Under the pieces are notes generated by a model. It searched no databases. It was not told the origin of the DNA and worked only from the letters and a program-made list of their open reading frames with translations. A DNA stretch of 64,000 nucleotides from Persicaria tinctoria (Eukaryota > Streptophyta > Magnoliopsida > Caryophyllales > Polygonaceae): positions 34,493,475 through 34,557,474 of the forward strand of contig JBANSL010000009.1 of NCBI GenBank assembly GCA_037127255.1, read 5' to 3'. A program made the translations under genes and the position numbers. The stretch's first letter is position 1; every line of letters begins with the position of its first letter. This document shows positions 1 to 10,747 of the stretch, one piece after another.

Positions 1-462
1 TTATATCCAAATTACATGATCTTCCGGATACATCCATGTTCATAATCCAGTCAATTCGAATCTGAATCCTCATATCTTACTTTATTTATCACTTGTATTG
101 TGGTCTTGGATGCAGGCAAGGGAACCAGAATTATATAATCTCGGGTTCGGATTATGAATGACTCATCCATGACCCGAATCTGACCCGAACAAAGATAAAG
201 CCGACCCGACTTTGAACCGATCCCCGACTCTGAACCCGACCCGACTTTGAACCCGAACCGACTCTCAACCCGACCCGACCCAACCCGACCCGAATTGAAA
301 TGGTTATTTAACATCAACATTTTAATACTTGAATGTTAAATGTTTTTTTTTTAACACAAGTTTATGATTATACTTTAACATATAAAACACTAATTATTTT
401 TGTTAATTGTTATCATATGAATAAGAACCCAAGTAAAACCAATAGATAAGCAGATAAGTCAA
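1..462. repeat. AT-rich flank with degenerate GACCCGA array
   Basis: No gene is seen. From about 160 to 300 the sequence is a degenerate run of ACCCGA/GACCCGAAC units. Reading frames across it give only Gly/Ser/Arg low-complexity peptides, so I do not treat them as coding. The remainder is AT-rich. Similar runs occur at 1400-1735 and, as GACACGA, at 62580-62660. Such runs are often found near the ends of plant hAT-type elements, but no terminal repeat was found here. Confidence 0.5.
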
Positions 463-465
463 TAA

Positions 466-816
466 GGGTTCGTTTGGTTCAATGTGGGAATTGAAATTCC
501 TGGGAAGTTACTTCATGGGAATTGAATTCCCGGGAAATCCAATTGACGGGAATTCTAAAAATATGTTTGGTTGATTTTTTATTCTAGGAGATTAAATGCA
601 GTAAATGGAAATTTCCAAGTTAAAAATGGGGGAAGTTGAACTTACCTAGGGGAGACTAGGTAAGTGAACTTCCTCCATTTTGGGGGAATTCAACTTCTCG
701 GGAAGTTGAATTCCTGTGTTTTTTAATTTCAAAAACACCAAGCAAACAGAGGAATTTCTCCTACTTCCTGAGAAGTTCTACTTCCTGGGTTTTTAGGTTG
801 CCAACCAAACGAACTC
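466..816. mobile_element. Tourist-type (PIF/Harbinger) MITE
   Basis: A 351-bp non-coding element with terminal inverted repeats GGGTTCGTTTGGTT (466-479) and, on the opposite strand, GAGTTCGTTTGGTT (ending at 816), with one mismatch. It is flanked by the 3-bp direct repeat TAA at 463-465 and 817-819, the target duplication expected of Tourist/PIF-Harbinger elements. The interior is rich in GGGAATTGAATTCCC-like palindromes, so a transcript could fold extensively. It encodes no transposase and would depend on an autonomous Harbinger element. Confidence 0.85.
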
Positions 817-1239
817 TAAGTCAAGTAAGTCAACCGCCATATATAAGCGGAAAGAATTATTTATATCCAAATCAATAATTTTGTTGTTGTTATTTTATTT
901 TTATCTATATTATTATATTTTGATAGAATTAATTATTTATATCTAGATTTTTTAAAAACTAATAATAATAATGGGAAAAAACAAATTGGCCAAAAGCTAA
1001 AAATGAAATGGCCATTGAAAATGATATGGGCCAATGATATAGTCAAACCACAAATAAGTCCATTTGCAACTTGCTAGTTAAAATAAGGTTAAAACATAAA
1101 TGTACAATTAATTTGATTTAATTATAACACCGATCAATTGGTTTAAATGTTTAAAAAAAGACGATGTTGCCGAATATCGAATTTCCGATTATGATTTTTT
1201 TGAAAGTCGGTCGACAACCGATGAGTCAATAACAGTGAG
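817..1239. other. AT-rich spacer
   Basis: I see no supportable gene or element here. The sequence is AT-rich, with short runs of A and T. Confidence 0.5.
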
Positions 1240-1391
1240 TGTATTCAACTGAGTTAAAATTACATATTCAAGTATTCAACCGACTCAAAATCATTTATTT
1301 TAAGTAAATTACATATTTAAGTATTCAACCGAGTTAAAATCATTTATTTTAAGTAAATTACATATTTAAGTATTCAACTGAGTCAAAATCA
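1240..1391. repeat. 49-bp tandem repeat, about three copies
   Basis: Units start at 1262, 1311 and 1360 with the core ACATATTTAAGTATTCAACC followed by GAGTTAAAATCATTTATTTT. A partial unit lies upstream from 1240 and the last unit is incomplete. Units differ by a few substitutions, for example GACTC, GAGTT and GAGTC. The array is non-coding. Confidence 0.75.
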
Positions 1392-1399
1392 ACCTAATT

Positions 1400-1735
1400 A
1401 TCCAAATTCCAAACGGGTCGAATATGATTCGACTGAAAACTCAAACCGACTATACCGCTATACCCACTTTGATTCGAAACTCAAATGAGACCGACCCGCC
1501 TCTTGACCCGAAACCCGAACAAGACTGATCCGCTTTGACCCGAACCCGAATGGACATGACCTGACTTAACCCGAAACTCGACCAATCTAAAATTTATTAT
1601 CACCGAACCCGACCCGAACCCGACGCGACTAATGTCCGACCCGACCAATACCCGACCATAAATTTTACCCGAATTGACCTGACCCGAGCAAGCCTGACCC
1701 GAACCCGACCCGAACGACCGACTTGCCAGCTCTAC
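1400..1735. repeat. GACCCGA-rich array ending in a hAT-like TTGCCAGCTCTA
   Basis: A degenerate array of GACCCGAAC-type units of about 9-10 bp, densest at 1590-1720. It ends at 1723-1734 with TTGCCAGCTCTA. The reverse complement, TAGAGCTGGCAA, resembles terminal sequences of plant hAT-like MITEs. I did not find the matching opposite end, so the assignment is tentative. Long frames through it encode only Gly/Ser/Val-rich repeats. Confidence 0.4.
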
Positions 1736-1934
1736 CTCTACCATTCCCCTAAACCCTTTCTACCAACCGGGCTAACCAAACATCATGATTACTATTATAA
1801 AACTATATTGCTTATATTATTTTTAAGTGGGGTGGGCTGCATCATACTGAAGGAATTGTGTCCTTTAATTTAATGTGCAATGACTAATTATGGAATAGGA
1901 CAATTGATAGAGATATTCAATCCGATTATTTTAG

Positions 1935-2742
1935 GAGTCGTAATGCTTTGCTAGATGCCAACTACGATTAATGGGCTTAAACGGGTTAAACCCATGGCTA
2001 TTATAAACGGGTCCTATGAGTCGTAATGCTTTGCAAGCATCCAGGAGTTGGAACTTTTGGTTTGATGAAAAGATCAAAGAGTTTGATTTCGGCAGATGTG
2101 AAGAGGACCCTTGTGTATACAAGAAGTTTAGTGGGAGTAAAGTGGTCTTCCTAGTATTGCATGTGGATGACATACTACTTATTGGGAATGACATTCCGAT
2201 GCTAGAGTCCATTAAGGAATGACTAAATAAATGTTTCTCAATGAAAGACATTGGGGAGGCAGTGTACATATGTGGAATGAAGATCTATAGAGATAGATTT
2301 AAGAGATTGCTTCGATTGAATCAAGGAACTTATATATAGATAAGAGTCTTAACAGATTCAATATGCAAGAGTCCAAGAAAGGGTTTTACCTATGTCATGG
2401 TGTGTACACGACCAAATGTTGCATTTGCTTTGAGCAGGTGTAGCAAATACCAATCGATTCCATGAGAGGCACACTAGTGTGCAACTAAGAACATCCTGAA
2501 CTTCCTAAGAAGAACCAAGGATGATTTCTTAAGGGTGATGATAAGTTGATCGTACAACTTATGAGGATGTATCTTCTTATTTGACATTAAGATGTGTAAG
2601 GTGCATACATATGACAATATTGCAAATCCATTGACGAAGCTTATGCCTAACCCAAGCATGATGGTCACGCTAGGCTAAGGATCTCAAACACATTAGAGAA
2701 TGGCTTTTGAGATTGTTTTCTATTACATTTTATGTTGAGAGT
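1935..2742 (+). pseudogene. Ty1/copia RT-RNase H remnant
   Basis: From about 2033 the + strand encodes the palm part of a copia reverse transcriptase: QASRSWNFWFDE, then EDPCVYKK, then FLVLHVDDILLIGND at about 2145-2190. The VDD catalytic core is kept, with His in place of the usual Tyr before it. A stop follows at about 2221. Copia-like sequence then continues in broken frames: the MKD.GEA.YI.G stretch, then a deletion that drops straight to CTRP.VAFAL, KNIL.FLRRTKD and the ...ADPLTKP-like C-terminal end. Everything upstream of RT is missing. A 17-bp repeat (1935-1951 and 2018-2034) brackets the 5' break. The remnant ends at the CACTA terminus at 2743. Confidence 0.85.
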
Positions 2743-3260
2743 CACTACAAAAAAAAAAATTAAATTTGCCTCAGAAAAATTTCGTGGCAACAAGGCTGTT
2801 TGTGGTGGCAAAAGGGGTGTAGCTTCGGCACAGTGACAGCAAATAGGGGGAGGGGGTGGCGAACCGGGCGGTGGCAAATTATCCTAGCGTTGGGTACTAG
2901 CCGTGGCAAGTTTGTTAGCCACGGCAAAAGCGACGGCAAGCGACCCTTGCTCAAAATGACGACCAATATGCGACGGTTGTATGCCGTCGCTAGTGAAATT
3001 GAAGGCGGGAAATTTTTGGCGCAATATTCTGGTCTTTCCACGGTAGTTGGCGTGGCAAAACTTTTGACGCCCAAAATTTGGAGGGAGAGTTTTCGCACCA
3101 AAATTGGCGTGGCTACGAGTTTGGCACGACTTTTAGCCGAAGCTACGATAACAGTCCGTATAACAATCTTGCGACGACTAGACCCCGTGGCTATTTTTTT
3201 TTTAAATGCAAATATTTGTAATATGGTTGCCACGGCTAGGAGCCGTTGCTCCAAGTCGAC
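2743..3260. mobile_element. CACTA (En/Spm) terminus with subterminal repeats
   Basis: The end begins CACTACAAAAAAAA at 2743. It is followed by about 500 bp of dispersed direct and inverted copies of a GCCGTGGCAA / GACGGCAA motif on both strands. Clustered subterminal motifs are the transposase-binding architecture of CACTA elements. Open frames on both strands here (about 165 aa) are by-products of the repeats. Exons of a CACTA-associated type lie to the right on the minus strand (3588-4271 and 8858-9350), so this is probably the 3' end of that element. No matching opposite terminus was found. Confidence 0.7.

Positions 3261-3263
<3 letters not shown>

Positions 3264-3291
<28 letters not shown>
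3264..3291. repeat. (TA)n microsatellite
   Basis: A perfect TA dinucleotide run of about 14 units at the inner edge of the CACTA subterminal region. Confidence 0.9.
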
Positions 3292-3587
3292 CGTGCAGGC
3301 TACTAGTTTCCACCATTACAAATTATCCCAAATACCATATATATAAAAACAACACCACAAGTTAAAGGTCCATTCCAATACATCCTACAAACACCTTGTT
3401 TGAATTCTAATAACTAATTCCAGCCAACATAAGACAGAATGTTCCATGCAGATCGATAACAAAGACTGCGAAATCCCAAAATGTACTTAGAGCTGTAAAT
3501 TCACACGACCTAAACCATACAATATAGCCTTACCAACAAACAAAAAGTCCATAGAACATGATGCTAAACTGCGTCATATTCACCATG
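3292..3587. other. Spacer inside the CACTA element
   Basis: No gene is seen. In the minus-strand reading of the CACTA-associated gene, this would be its 3' untranslated region and the sequence leading to the element end. Confidence 0.4.
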
Positions 3588-4271
3588 TCAGACAACACCT
3601 CCGTCATTCACACCATGGGCAGATATTTCGGTGTCTTCTTCTGGTTCAGTTGAGGTGTTAACATCAGCTTGCTCATTGTTGGATAGCATAGCATTTCCAT
3701 CTCCAATTGACTCCCTCGGAATAGTCTGATGAACACTTATCTACAATTGAAAAGCAAAAAATTGACTTAAATCAAAGCTAACAACCTTACCTCATAATTG
3801 AAACGTAAGTCCCGATCTTTGCAAAAAACAAAAAAAACAAAATGACCTTGATGGATGCCAATTTAACCTAACATCCAAATATTTATTCCAATAAGTGGGG
3901 GCAATCATTGTATGGTCTAAACTTTCTAAGTCGTCTAAAAAATGGAAGTCATTCCCCTAAATGCATTACTTAAGAGAAAGACATAAATATCATTCAACCA
4001 TCCAAAAGTGCTAAGTTTTAAAAGTGCAATTTCGAGTATGATAATAGAAGGAATGAAGTGAACAAAAAATTAGTAATGCATCAGCCATGCACTTTCCTTA
4101 GCACTCATTTAAAACAAGTCCTGACTTACTTGTCCGTGTAAACGTGAGCCTCTCTCGTCGTGGCACCGGCAACTCGCCATCCATTCAGTTCTGAAGTCTT
4201 GAAGTCTCGTCTCTATGTGGTTTTTTAGGTTGTCTTCCAGCTGTTGGGCAATCTCCCGCATCTCTCTAACA
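3588..4271 (-). CDS. C-terminal two exons of a CACTA-associated gene (partial)
   Basis: I read two spliced minus-strand exons. The first (4271 to 4130) has a plausible acceptor (AAATCAG) and the donor CAA/GTAAGT. It encodes REMREIAQQLEDNLKNHIE and related sequence, with an amphipathic helix-like heptad pattern. The second (3740 to 3588) has the acceptor TTGTAG and joins in phase 0. It encodes an acidic tail with NNEQADVNTSTEPEEDTE and ends at a TGA at 3588-3590. In-phase splicing across good sites supports a once-functional gene. I infer it is the C-terminus of the tnp1-like gene whose upstream exons are at 8858-9350, separated by later insertions. This rests on strand, order and CACTA context, not on recognised C-terminal homology. 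Confidence 0.45.
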
Positions 4272-4304
4272 CTGATTTGACCCGTGTTTGATAAAGAGTT
4301 ATAG

Positions 4305-4440
4305 ACCAAACGCCCTTCATTTCCCCCCACTTAAATTCTGAATTCTGAATTCTATACTCCTAACATTACCAAACGCCCTTCATGTTCTAAATTCTGAATT
4401 CTTTTATCTATACTCCTAACACCCTTCATTTCCCCTTGTC
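4305..4440. repeat. 63-bp imperfect tandem repeat
   Basis: ACCAAACGCCCTTCAT occurs at 4305-4320 and again at 4368-4383, with a shortened version near 4420. Each is followed by TTCTGAATTC runs and CTATACTCCTAAC. The wording resembles internal sequence of Tourist-like MITEs, but I could not assign inverted ends. Confidence 0.5.
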
Positions 4441-4715
4441 TTCCTTCTCTGCATTAGTTGAATGTTCCATTGGCAGATCTATCTAGTTAAATACTCTTTT
4501 TCTTATTATTGTAACTTAGAACTCTACATTACCTTGCTTCAATTTCCTTTTGTTAACCGTTAAATAAATACAACAATAAAAGTGTGGCGAGTAGTTGCAG
4601 CCACATTCCCAACAAAGAAAGGTATTGAATGTTTGTGAATATTTTGATTGAACCAAAGAGCAATACCCAACTAAATTTCTCTATTTTAGTACTTTTATTG
4701 AATTACTAGGAATGC
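4441..4715. other. AT-rich spacer
   Basis: No gene or repeat structure that I can support. Confidence 0.4.
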
Positions 4716-4734
4716 TTGTGTAAGCCTGATTTTC

Positions 4735-4831
4735 TGATTTATTGCATGCTGAAATCATATGAAACTAAACAATATAAAAAGGGCTTGAAAGCATTTGATG
4801 CAATACTAAAGAAGTTTCAAGATCATGGAGG
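4735..4831 (+). pseudogene. Fragment of NAA15 (NatA auxiliary subunit)
   Basis: About 30 codons read LKSYETKQYKKGLKAFDAIL then KKFQDHG. This closely matches the N-terminal TPR region of plant NAA15, the ribosome-anchoring subunit of the NatA N-terminal acetyltransferase, which reads VKSYETKQYKKGLKAADAIL and KKFPDHGE. The match stops at 4831, where a CACTACTAC sequence begins; no further NAA15 exon was found. A real NAA15 gene is far longer (about 900 aa), so this is a captured or relict exon piece that cannot make the protein. The family call is confident because nearly every residue agrees. How it arrived (capture or insertion into a gene copy) is inference. Confidence 0.75.
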
Positions 4832-5662
4832 CACTACTACAAAAAACACATTTGATCACATTTTATCTCCTGCAAATTTATGCTTCAGTGACCTATTTCA
4901 AGGTTTGTGCTTATGTGCTTGACTGAGTGCTCAGAGCTTAAAGTCGTTAGGATAAGAGTATCTTCATGTTTGCCATGTCTTGTGGTGAAATGTGAGTTTT
5001 GAGCTTGTCCAGTGGATATGGGATAGCCATTGGATTACATTGATACTTTAGGACATTATTTGTGGCTTCTGGTTAGTAATATTTATGTTTTTTTATAGTT
5101 ATTGACTTGCAAAAGGATATCAAAGATGGTCTTTATTGATCTAATCAAAATGAAATTAGCTTAGGATGGGTTAATCATGTTAATTTGCTTGCATTATTGT
5201 GCCTTATACATCTTTGGTTTTGGGGAGCAAATATGGTCTGTATTGCTCTATACGGCTTGAGTGCTTGACTGCATCAAAGAATCTGTTAAATGCTTCTGCT
5301 TGAGTAACTTCAGCTGTTGGGTTGAAATCTTTCAGCCATTCTGGTTTTATTGTAAACATCCAGGTTGATGGTATGCTCTGGTCCTACACACTGAGCTTCC
5401 AGGCTCAATATAATTACTGATCTTTTTTTTTAATATTTATTTGGTGATGTTAGGAGATTGATCCAAAGTACACGGGTGTCCTTAATGGTATCATTTTGTC
5501 TTTTTGTTGTTATCTTTTGTATCTTATTCTATGATGAAATTCCTACACCAAATTGATATAATAATTTAAGTCTCTAGTTGTATGACAAGAGCAAATGATT
5601 TATATGCTACTAGTAAGCTGTTTGAGACTTTGACTGGACCGCTTGAAATCAATATGGTGTAG
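4832..5662 (+). other. Possible CACTA end followed by intron-like AT-rich sequence
   Basis: CACTACTACAAAAAACAC at 4832 looks like a CACTA terminus interrupting the NAA15 fragment. I see neither clear subterminal repeats after it nor a matching 3-bp duplication. The following 800 bp are T-rich and intron-like, without an open frame, up to the acceptor of the exon at 5663. The CACTA terminus at 8789 is the nearest candidate partner, but its flank does not match. Confidence 0.35.
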
Positions 5663-8002
5663 GATTGAAAACAACAGCGGGCACAATTGATGTTATCATT
5701 GGAACTGTTGGAGTAGGATTTTTTGTTGAACTCGTTGGATCCTTCAAAGGATTCATGTGGCTCGCATCGTTTCTGTATATCCTTGCTGCACCTTTCTGGT
5801 TCCTATTCTCAACAGCTGAGAGAATCAACTTCAATAAAGCCGGTAAGCTGTTTTGCCTCTTTCTATTCTTTCAGTGATTTAGGGTTTTGACTTAGGGTAT
5901 TGTTTACAAATGCAGGAACTTACCTTGGGCCATCTTGGGCTCAAGAAGATACCTTGAAATGTTCTAGGCTCATCTCCAAGCGTGCTACTTCATCGGTAAT
6001 AGTTTGTTGCAATCCTTTTTTTTATTATTCAGATCATTTATGAGAATTTCCAACTCCTTTTCCATGTGTGCATTTTCCTTTTCTGAAATATGAAATTAAT
6101 GAAAGAAGTAAGATAAGAAAACACAAATCTAATTTCCATCACAAGATGAAGAGAGAACTTGCTAAAATAGGCTTCAGAAACAGACCTCGAACCTTGCAAC
6201 TAGGCTTTTTTTCTGCCTCGACAAAGGAATGTTGACACTCAGGAATAAATTAACTAGTGTTTACAAATTAGGGCCTAAAAATAGACCTCGACCCTTGCTA
6301 AATTGATCATGCATTATAAAGAAGCTATTTGAGATGGCCTCTTTTTTTAGGCAGCTTATTTGTCAATCATGCTCTTATACTATTTTTTTTTAACATTAAT
6401 CAGGGTCACACCATAAATTGATGGCACATGCTACATATTTCTTTTTATGTTATATTAAATTGAACCATTTTTGCCTGCAGGTAGATCTTCGAGTTAATTA
6501 TACTACTTATTTCTCTGGCAAACAACACTACTAGAGGTTAAGGTTAGATTGTTTCCTTGCTTCAGCTTTCAGTGCTTTGCATTGGTTTTATTTCTCTCAT
6601 ATTAGATTTTAAGGTTACATTTTCATTTATTCTGCAACTCTCATTAGACACTGACGTTTATTATATATATATTTTTAGATTGTCATCAATTGCTTCTAGA
6701 CGTGTTTGAATGAAAGGGTGGTATAGAGTTGGCATGAAGTTTTTGTCTCTTTAAAAGGATGTTTATAACATTTTATTAAAATCCTAACTAGTTAGTTTTT
6801 GTGAACACTATGAGAACTTTAATGGGTTGTTTAGGGAGACGACCTTCATTCTGCACCTCTTTCCATCTTTGCTAGCTAAAGCAAAGTAGTAAGGAGATTT
6901 GAAGAGTGTAACAATTACAATTTATTAGTTTAAAACCTGAACCTTGTCTTGATGGTTAAATGCTTTTTAAGATAAATCTTCTGATATTAGCAAAAAACAG
7001 CTCCAATATAGTTTCTCAATATATGCCAAAGAATTGTATGGCTGTTGTTCACTAGATAAAAACTAGAGAAGGGGTGAATGAATTATCTCTTGAAGTGAAA
7101 TTGTTTTCTTTGTTTGATGATATTTTTTTTTAAATAATTCTCAAGCTGAACATACGGGCTCTCTTGAATGTTTATACTAATAGAAAAAGATGTCATTTTT
7201 CTTTGAGTGTTGCTTCTACTTTTGTTACACTTTGAGATTTGAAGGACTGTTAATTATATGGTGTCTTGAGTGTATATAGGCTGCTCACCAATTATTTCCT
7301 TGATGGACTGTTGTATGGTTTTACAGAAACACTCCGAGAGGATAATTCTAAAATTTTATATATGCCGCTCAACGATTATTAACTTGATGGACTCTTATAT
7401 AGTTTTAAATATTTTATAACTTGATCAGTCTTTGGTCTAGGGAAATGCCTTCATTTTCTATTAGCTCTGCTCAATGTGGAAGGTTAAACCATTTGCTTTA
7501 TACACTTCCAGTTTTAAAGCCTTTCTATTTAAAAATGTTATTTTTCTGTCGGTTATAGATCGTGCAATATTCATGTTAATTCTGTGTCTCTAGAGTTGAG
7601 CCCCACATGTCCCGTGGGCCATTTACTTTAAAACACCAATTTTGATCACTTAAAACTCATGTTGTTATGCATATTCTTTTTTTGTTATTGTTCACCCCTC
7701 AACACTTTAGAATCTAGCGACTAGTTTGGCCTTGGCTATAAGGTATTGACTGATCATGTAGTGGGCACATATATGATATATCTTATGCTTGAAAAACTTT
7801 ACTTGATTAACTGTTTTTTTCTTGTGTGCAATCTTTTGTGATTTTGCAGATGATTCGGTTTAGGTCTTTCACTAAAGATGATATCCGATCACTTTCAAAA
7901 AAGTCATCTGGCAATGTTGTGCCCATAGAGAAAGCATTACAGTTTGGTTCATTTCCATTTTTGAAACTAAGTGTTACTCTACAACTCTTGCTTCAATTAT
8001 GA
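5663..8002 (+). CDS. Unrecognised membrane protein, C-terminal three exons
   Basis: Three exons splice in frame with consensus sites: 5663-5842 (acceptor TGTAG, donor CCG/GTAAGC), 5916-5995 (acceptor TGCAG, donor TCG/GTAATA) and 7850-7999 followed by TGA. Together they encode about 137 aa. The first exon holds two adjacent hydrophobic segments, around DVIIGTVGVGFFVELVG and FMWLASFLYILAAPFWFLF. The middle part is GTYLGPSWAQEDTLKCSRL. The last exon is basic, with FRSFTKDDIRSLSKKS. The 1.85-kb intron 2 is plant-like and T-rich. Upstream exons are absent or disrupted. I do not recognise the family and assign no function. The position between CACTA remnants suggests gene capture or a host gene broken by insertions. 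Confidence 0.5.
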
Positions 8003-8099
8003 TTTAAAAGTCCCTTTCATTTGTAAAAGTGTATCTTTCATGTACCTATCCTTTCTAAAACATTTGTAAATGTTGATATCGCGTTTATCTACCAGTTCA

Positions 8100-8789
8100 T
8101 TTGCAAAATCTTATTTTATGAGCAAAGGGTGGTGTGTATCAAACGAAAAAAGCGTCTAATTATAGATGAAAAGTGTAGTGACTTAATAGTTATGAAATCG
8201 AACCATTACATAAAAACAGATGCTATTATCATTATACACATCTTCTAAATAATTTAAATCAATGTGTAATATATATTTTTACATCACAATGGTAACATAA
8301 ATTGATATATATTGCTAACAACATCTTTAGAAAAATATAAAATGATGTCTATATCATGTTAATATATTGGTTATGCACATATTTCATGTGGTATCTTATT
8401 TGAAAACGATATAAAACCACAAATTATATACATGAAATTAATATACATGTAATGAATATAATAAAACAGATGTCTATTTTGTTTTTACACATTGGTTATT
8501 TTAAAAAAAGTGATGTAAATGTAAAATTTAGGCTTGGTGCGGACATCTTTAAAATCTTATAAATGAAAAATAACGAAGGTTTAATAACAATTGAACATGT
8601 AATAAACTAAATTGAGGGGTTGATTTATATCTATATTCAAAATAAAATAGATGTTTTAACAAGGAAAAGACATCTTCTTAAAACAGATGTGAAAAGTTTT
8701 GATCTTTTACTACACGCACATAGAGATCGGAAATTTTTTTGAAAGACATCTGTTGACAACAGATGTCTAATTGCATTTTTCTAGTAGTG
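8100..8789 (-). mobile_element. CACTA terminus with ACAGATGT subterminal repeats
   Basis: On the minus strand the end reads CACTACTAGAAAAATGCAAT, starting at 8789. Inside it are repeated ACAGATGT/ACATCTGT motifs (near 8217, 8466, 8683 and 8745-8767), some as an inverted pair close to the tip. This is typical CACTA subterminal structure. It lies immediately beside the tnp1-like exon at 8858, so this element appears to have inserted into that gene. Its other end was not identified with confidence. Confidence 0.7.
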
Positions 8790-8857
8790 TCTTCAAATGA
8801 ATGAACCTATTGTTTTCAGTATGAAAGAAATAGGAGGTTGTATGCTACATAAAATAC

Positions 8858-9350
8858 CTTCACTTCTTCCCATATACCATCCATCACATCTTCTCCAAAA
8901 GCTGTCCACTCGAGTACAATCAGCGTAAGTCGTTGCCTATCACGCACTAATATTCCCAGCTGCGATCTAAGATTTTTGGCGTTAACCCCAACTGGAACGA
9001 ACACCTCATTGAATTCGACTTCATACTTAGCTCCGGTGTTCCAACCCAGCACACCCTGATTGTGACCTCTACGAATAACTACAAGTGGCTCTTCTTCCTG
9101 ACACAACAAATATTTAAGAATTAATGAACACATGTGCATAATAAGAAGAATAAACTAGTGTATAAAAGGATGCAATGATTGCCTTACCAACTGGATGGTC
9201 GGCCGTCTCTACATCATCTGCCGCCATCGGTGCCGATGCGGATGCTAACTCTGGATGCGGAGTACTGGGTACAACAGCGGCAACTGGAGTTGAGGCTTCA
9301 GTTGCAGGAAGTGAAGCATGCGGTTGTGGGGGAAGTGAAGCAGCGGCAAC
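8858..9350 (-). CDS. CACTA tnp1-like (transposase_24-type) exons, partial
   Basis: There are two minus-strand exons. The upstream one (about 9350 to 9188) is Ala/Pro/Ser-rich and ends DDVETADHPV with a GTAAGG donor. The next (about 9097 to 8858; acceptor GTCAG; donor AAG/GTATTT) encodes KYEVEFNEVFVPVGVNAKNL then SQLGILVRD, IVLEWTAFGEDV and IWEEVK. That pattern (PxGxNAxxLxSxLGxxxRD...W...W) resembles the conserved N-terminal domain of plant CACTA second proteins. These probably bind subterminal repeats. The exact acceptor is uncertain: the AG giving a clean frame may lie 4 nt further in. Later exons were displaced by the CACTA end at 8789, and candidate C-terminal exons sit at 3588-4271. Confidence 0.6.
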
Positions 9351-9365
9351 TGGCATGATCTTATA

Positions 9366-10747
9366 AATCCCATGGAATTCTGGAATGATTTGATCTTATC
9401 TTAAAAATTGGTTTTTATGTGAAATTTGATTGAGCATATATAATTCAGCATGGATGATCTAAGTTTGGGAGTATGCTTGAAAGTCAAATTTGTCCCAGTG
9501 AGATATTTTTTGTCTTATAAGGGATACATCTTTATTCCTTTTGCTTTTCTTGTATGATTTACTTTTCCTATGCATTTATCATTGAGTATTTTCATGGTTA
9601 TCTATTTTCAAGGTCGATTATATACATGTTCATTACTTGATAAGTTGAAATGATAGAAGCAACCTTTTAGCCACATATTTATCCATGTCTACCTTATGTT
9701 ATATCTTGCTTTGAAGCCAATTTGAGCATTTAGCCTTTTTATTGATAGCTCCACAAAATTATTATTCCTAGCCTATGATGAGCATTACCCTTATTCCGGG
9801 GGAATTGAGATTTTGAGTGGGTTATGGAATATATTTTGGAGATTGAGGAGAATGAAGTTAAAGTGTGATGTTATGGTTTATGGTTTTGAGAAGATGTAAT
9901 GTTATCTGCTTATTTAGTCCCTCATTCTTATTCATTTGATTTTCATGTATTTTGGCTCAGGGAAAAAGAAATAAAAAGCTTGGATCTAGGGACGATAAAA
10001 TTCACCTAGGGGTAAAAGTAAGTTAAAAAAATATCCGAAAAAAAGAAGAAAAAAAATAAAAGAACCATTGATCTTATTTTTGCATAATGAGGAAGAATTG
10101 AATTTATGTTGGTTAGGAGATATATTGGTTGGGTGTTGAGGTTGCATGATATATGAGTTGATGAGATGAGATGATTTGATTTTCGAGATATTATTTTGAT
10201 GATGTTGGGAGATGTTGTGCATTTGTGAGCTTGACTTATTGAGTTGGTTTGTGTTATGTTGGGAGTTTTGGAATCTTGTTTTCCCGGAATTTATTGCACC
10301 ACATGACGGAATACAATTCCTTGCCCTTATGTTTCTACCAAGCCCCATTACAACCCCGCCGAATGGAATCTTTTATGAAGGTTTCCATTAAGCGAAAGTC
10401 TTCTTTATGTCCTTATTTTTGCATTGAGTTATCCGGTGGAGATTTTGTGATATAAATGTCATTATTTGAGTTTATGCTTGTATATGGAATTGAGGTGAGT
10501 GTGTGCTTAAAGCCTAAACTTACGAGAGTGAGAGATACACATTTTATCCTTGGTAAGGTTGATTTTTAGCATGCAAGCATTGATCCCATATATACATGTT
10601 ATGACGTTTATATGTTTGATTGTATTTTCACCATTGATGATGTTTCTTTTGATGAGTAAAGTTATAAAATATTTTTTGTGGGATGCGTAGATGATGTTCT
10701 GCTTTATGATTGCTTGAGGACAAGCAAGAGTTAAGTGTGTGGAGATT
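9366..10747 (+). mobile_element. Family A: 3' internal region of an Athila-like element
   Basis: A non-coding stretch leading up to an LTR. It carries the block ACCAAGCCCCATTACAACCC followed by CGCCGAATGGAATC (about 10337-10371), which recurs at about 19968 and reversed near 49250. It then has CCGGTGGAGATTTTGTGATA, the hairpin TGCTTGAGGACAAGCA (10721-10736) and a purine-rich tract next to the LTR start at 10748. This order is familiar from the 3' part of plant Athila-group retrotransposons. No gag, pol or env reading frame is left here. The left boundary with the CACTA exons at about 9365 is abrupt. Confidence 0.65.

Noticed and set aside
2760..3306. Open frames of about 165 aa on both strands
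   Set aside because: They cover CACTA subterminal repeats, and coding-like length on both strands is a by-product of GC-rich repeats.
2743..8789. One single CACTA element spanning both termini
   Set aside because: The tips differ after CACTAC and the subterminal motifs differ (GCCGTGGCAA against ACAGATGT). Flanks AGT and TCT do not match as a 3-bp duplication.
9175..9366. A 63-aa + frame rich in Ala/Gly
   Set aside because: It is antisense to the Pro/Ala-rich tnp1-like exon, which has proper splice sites on the minus strand.
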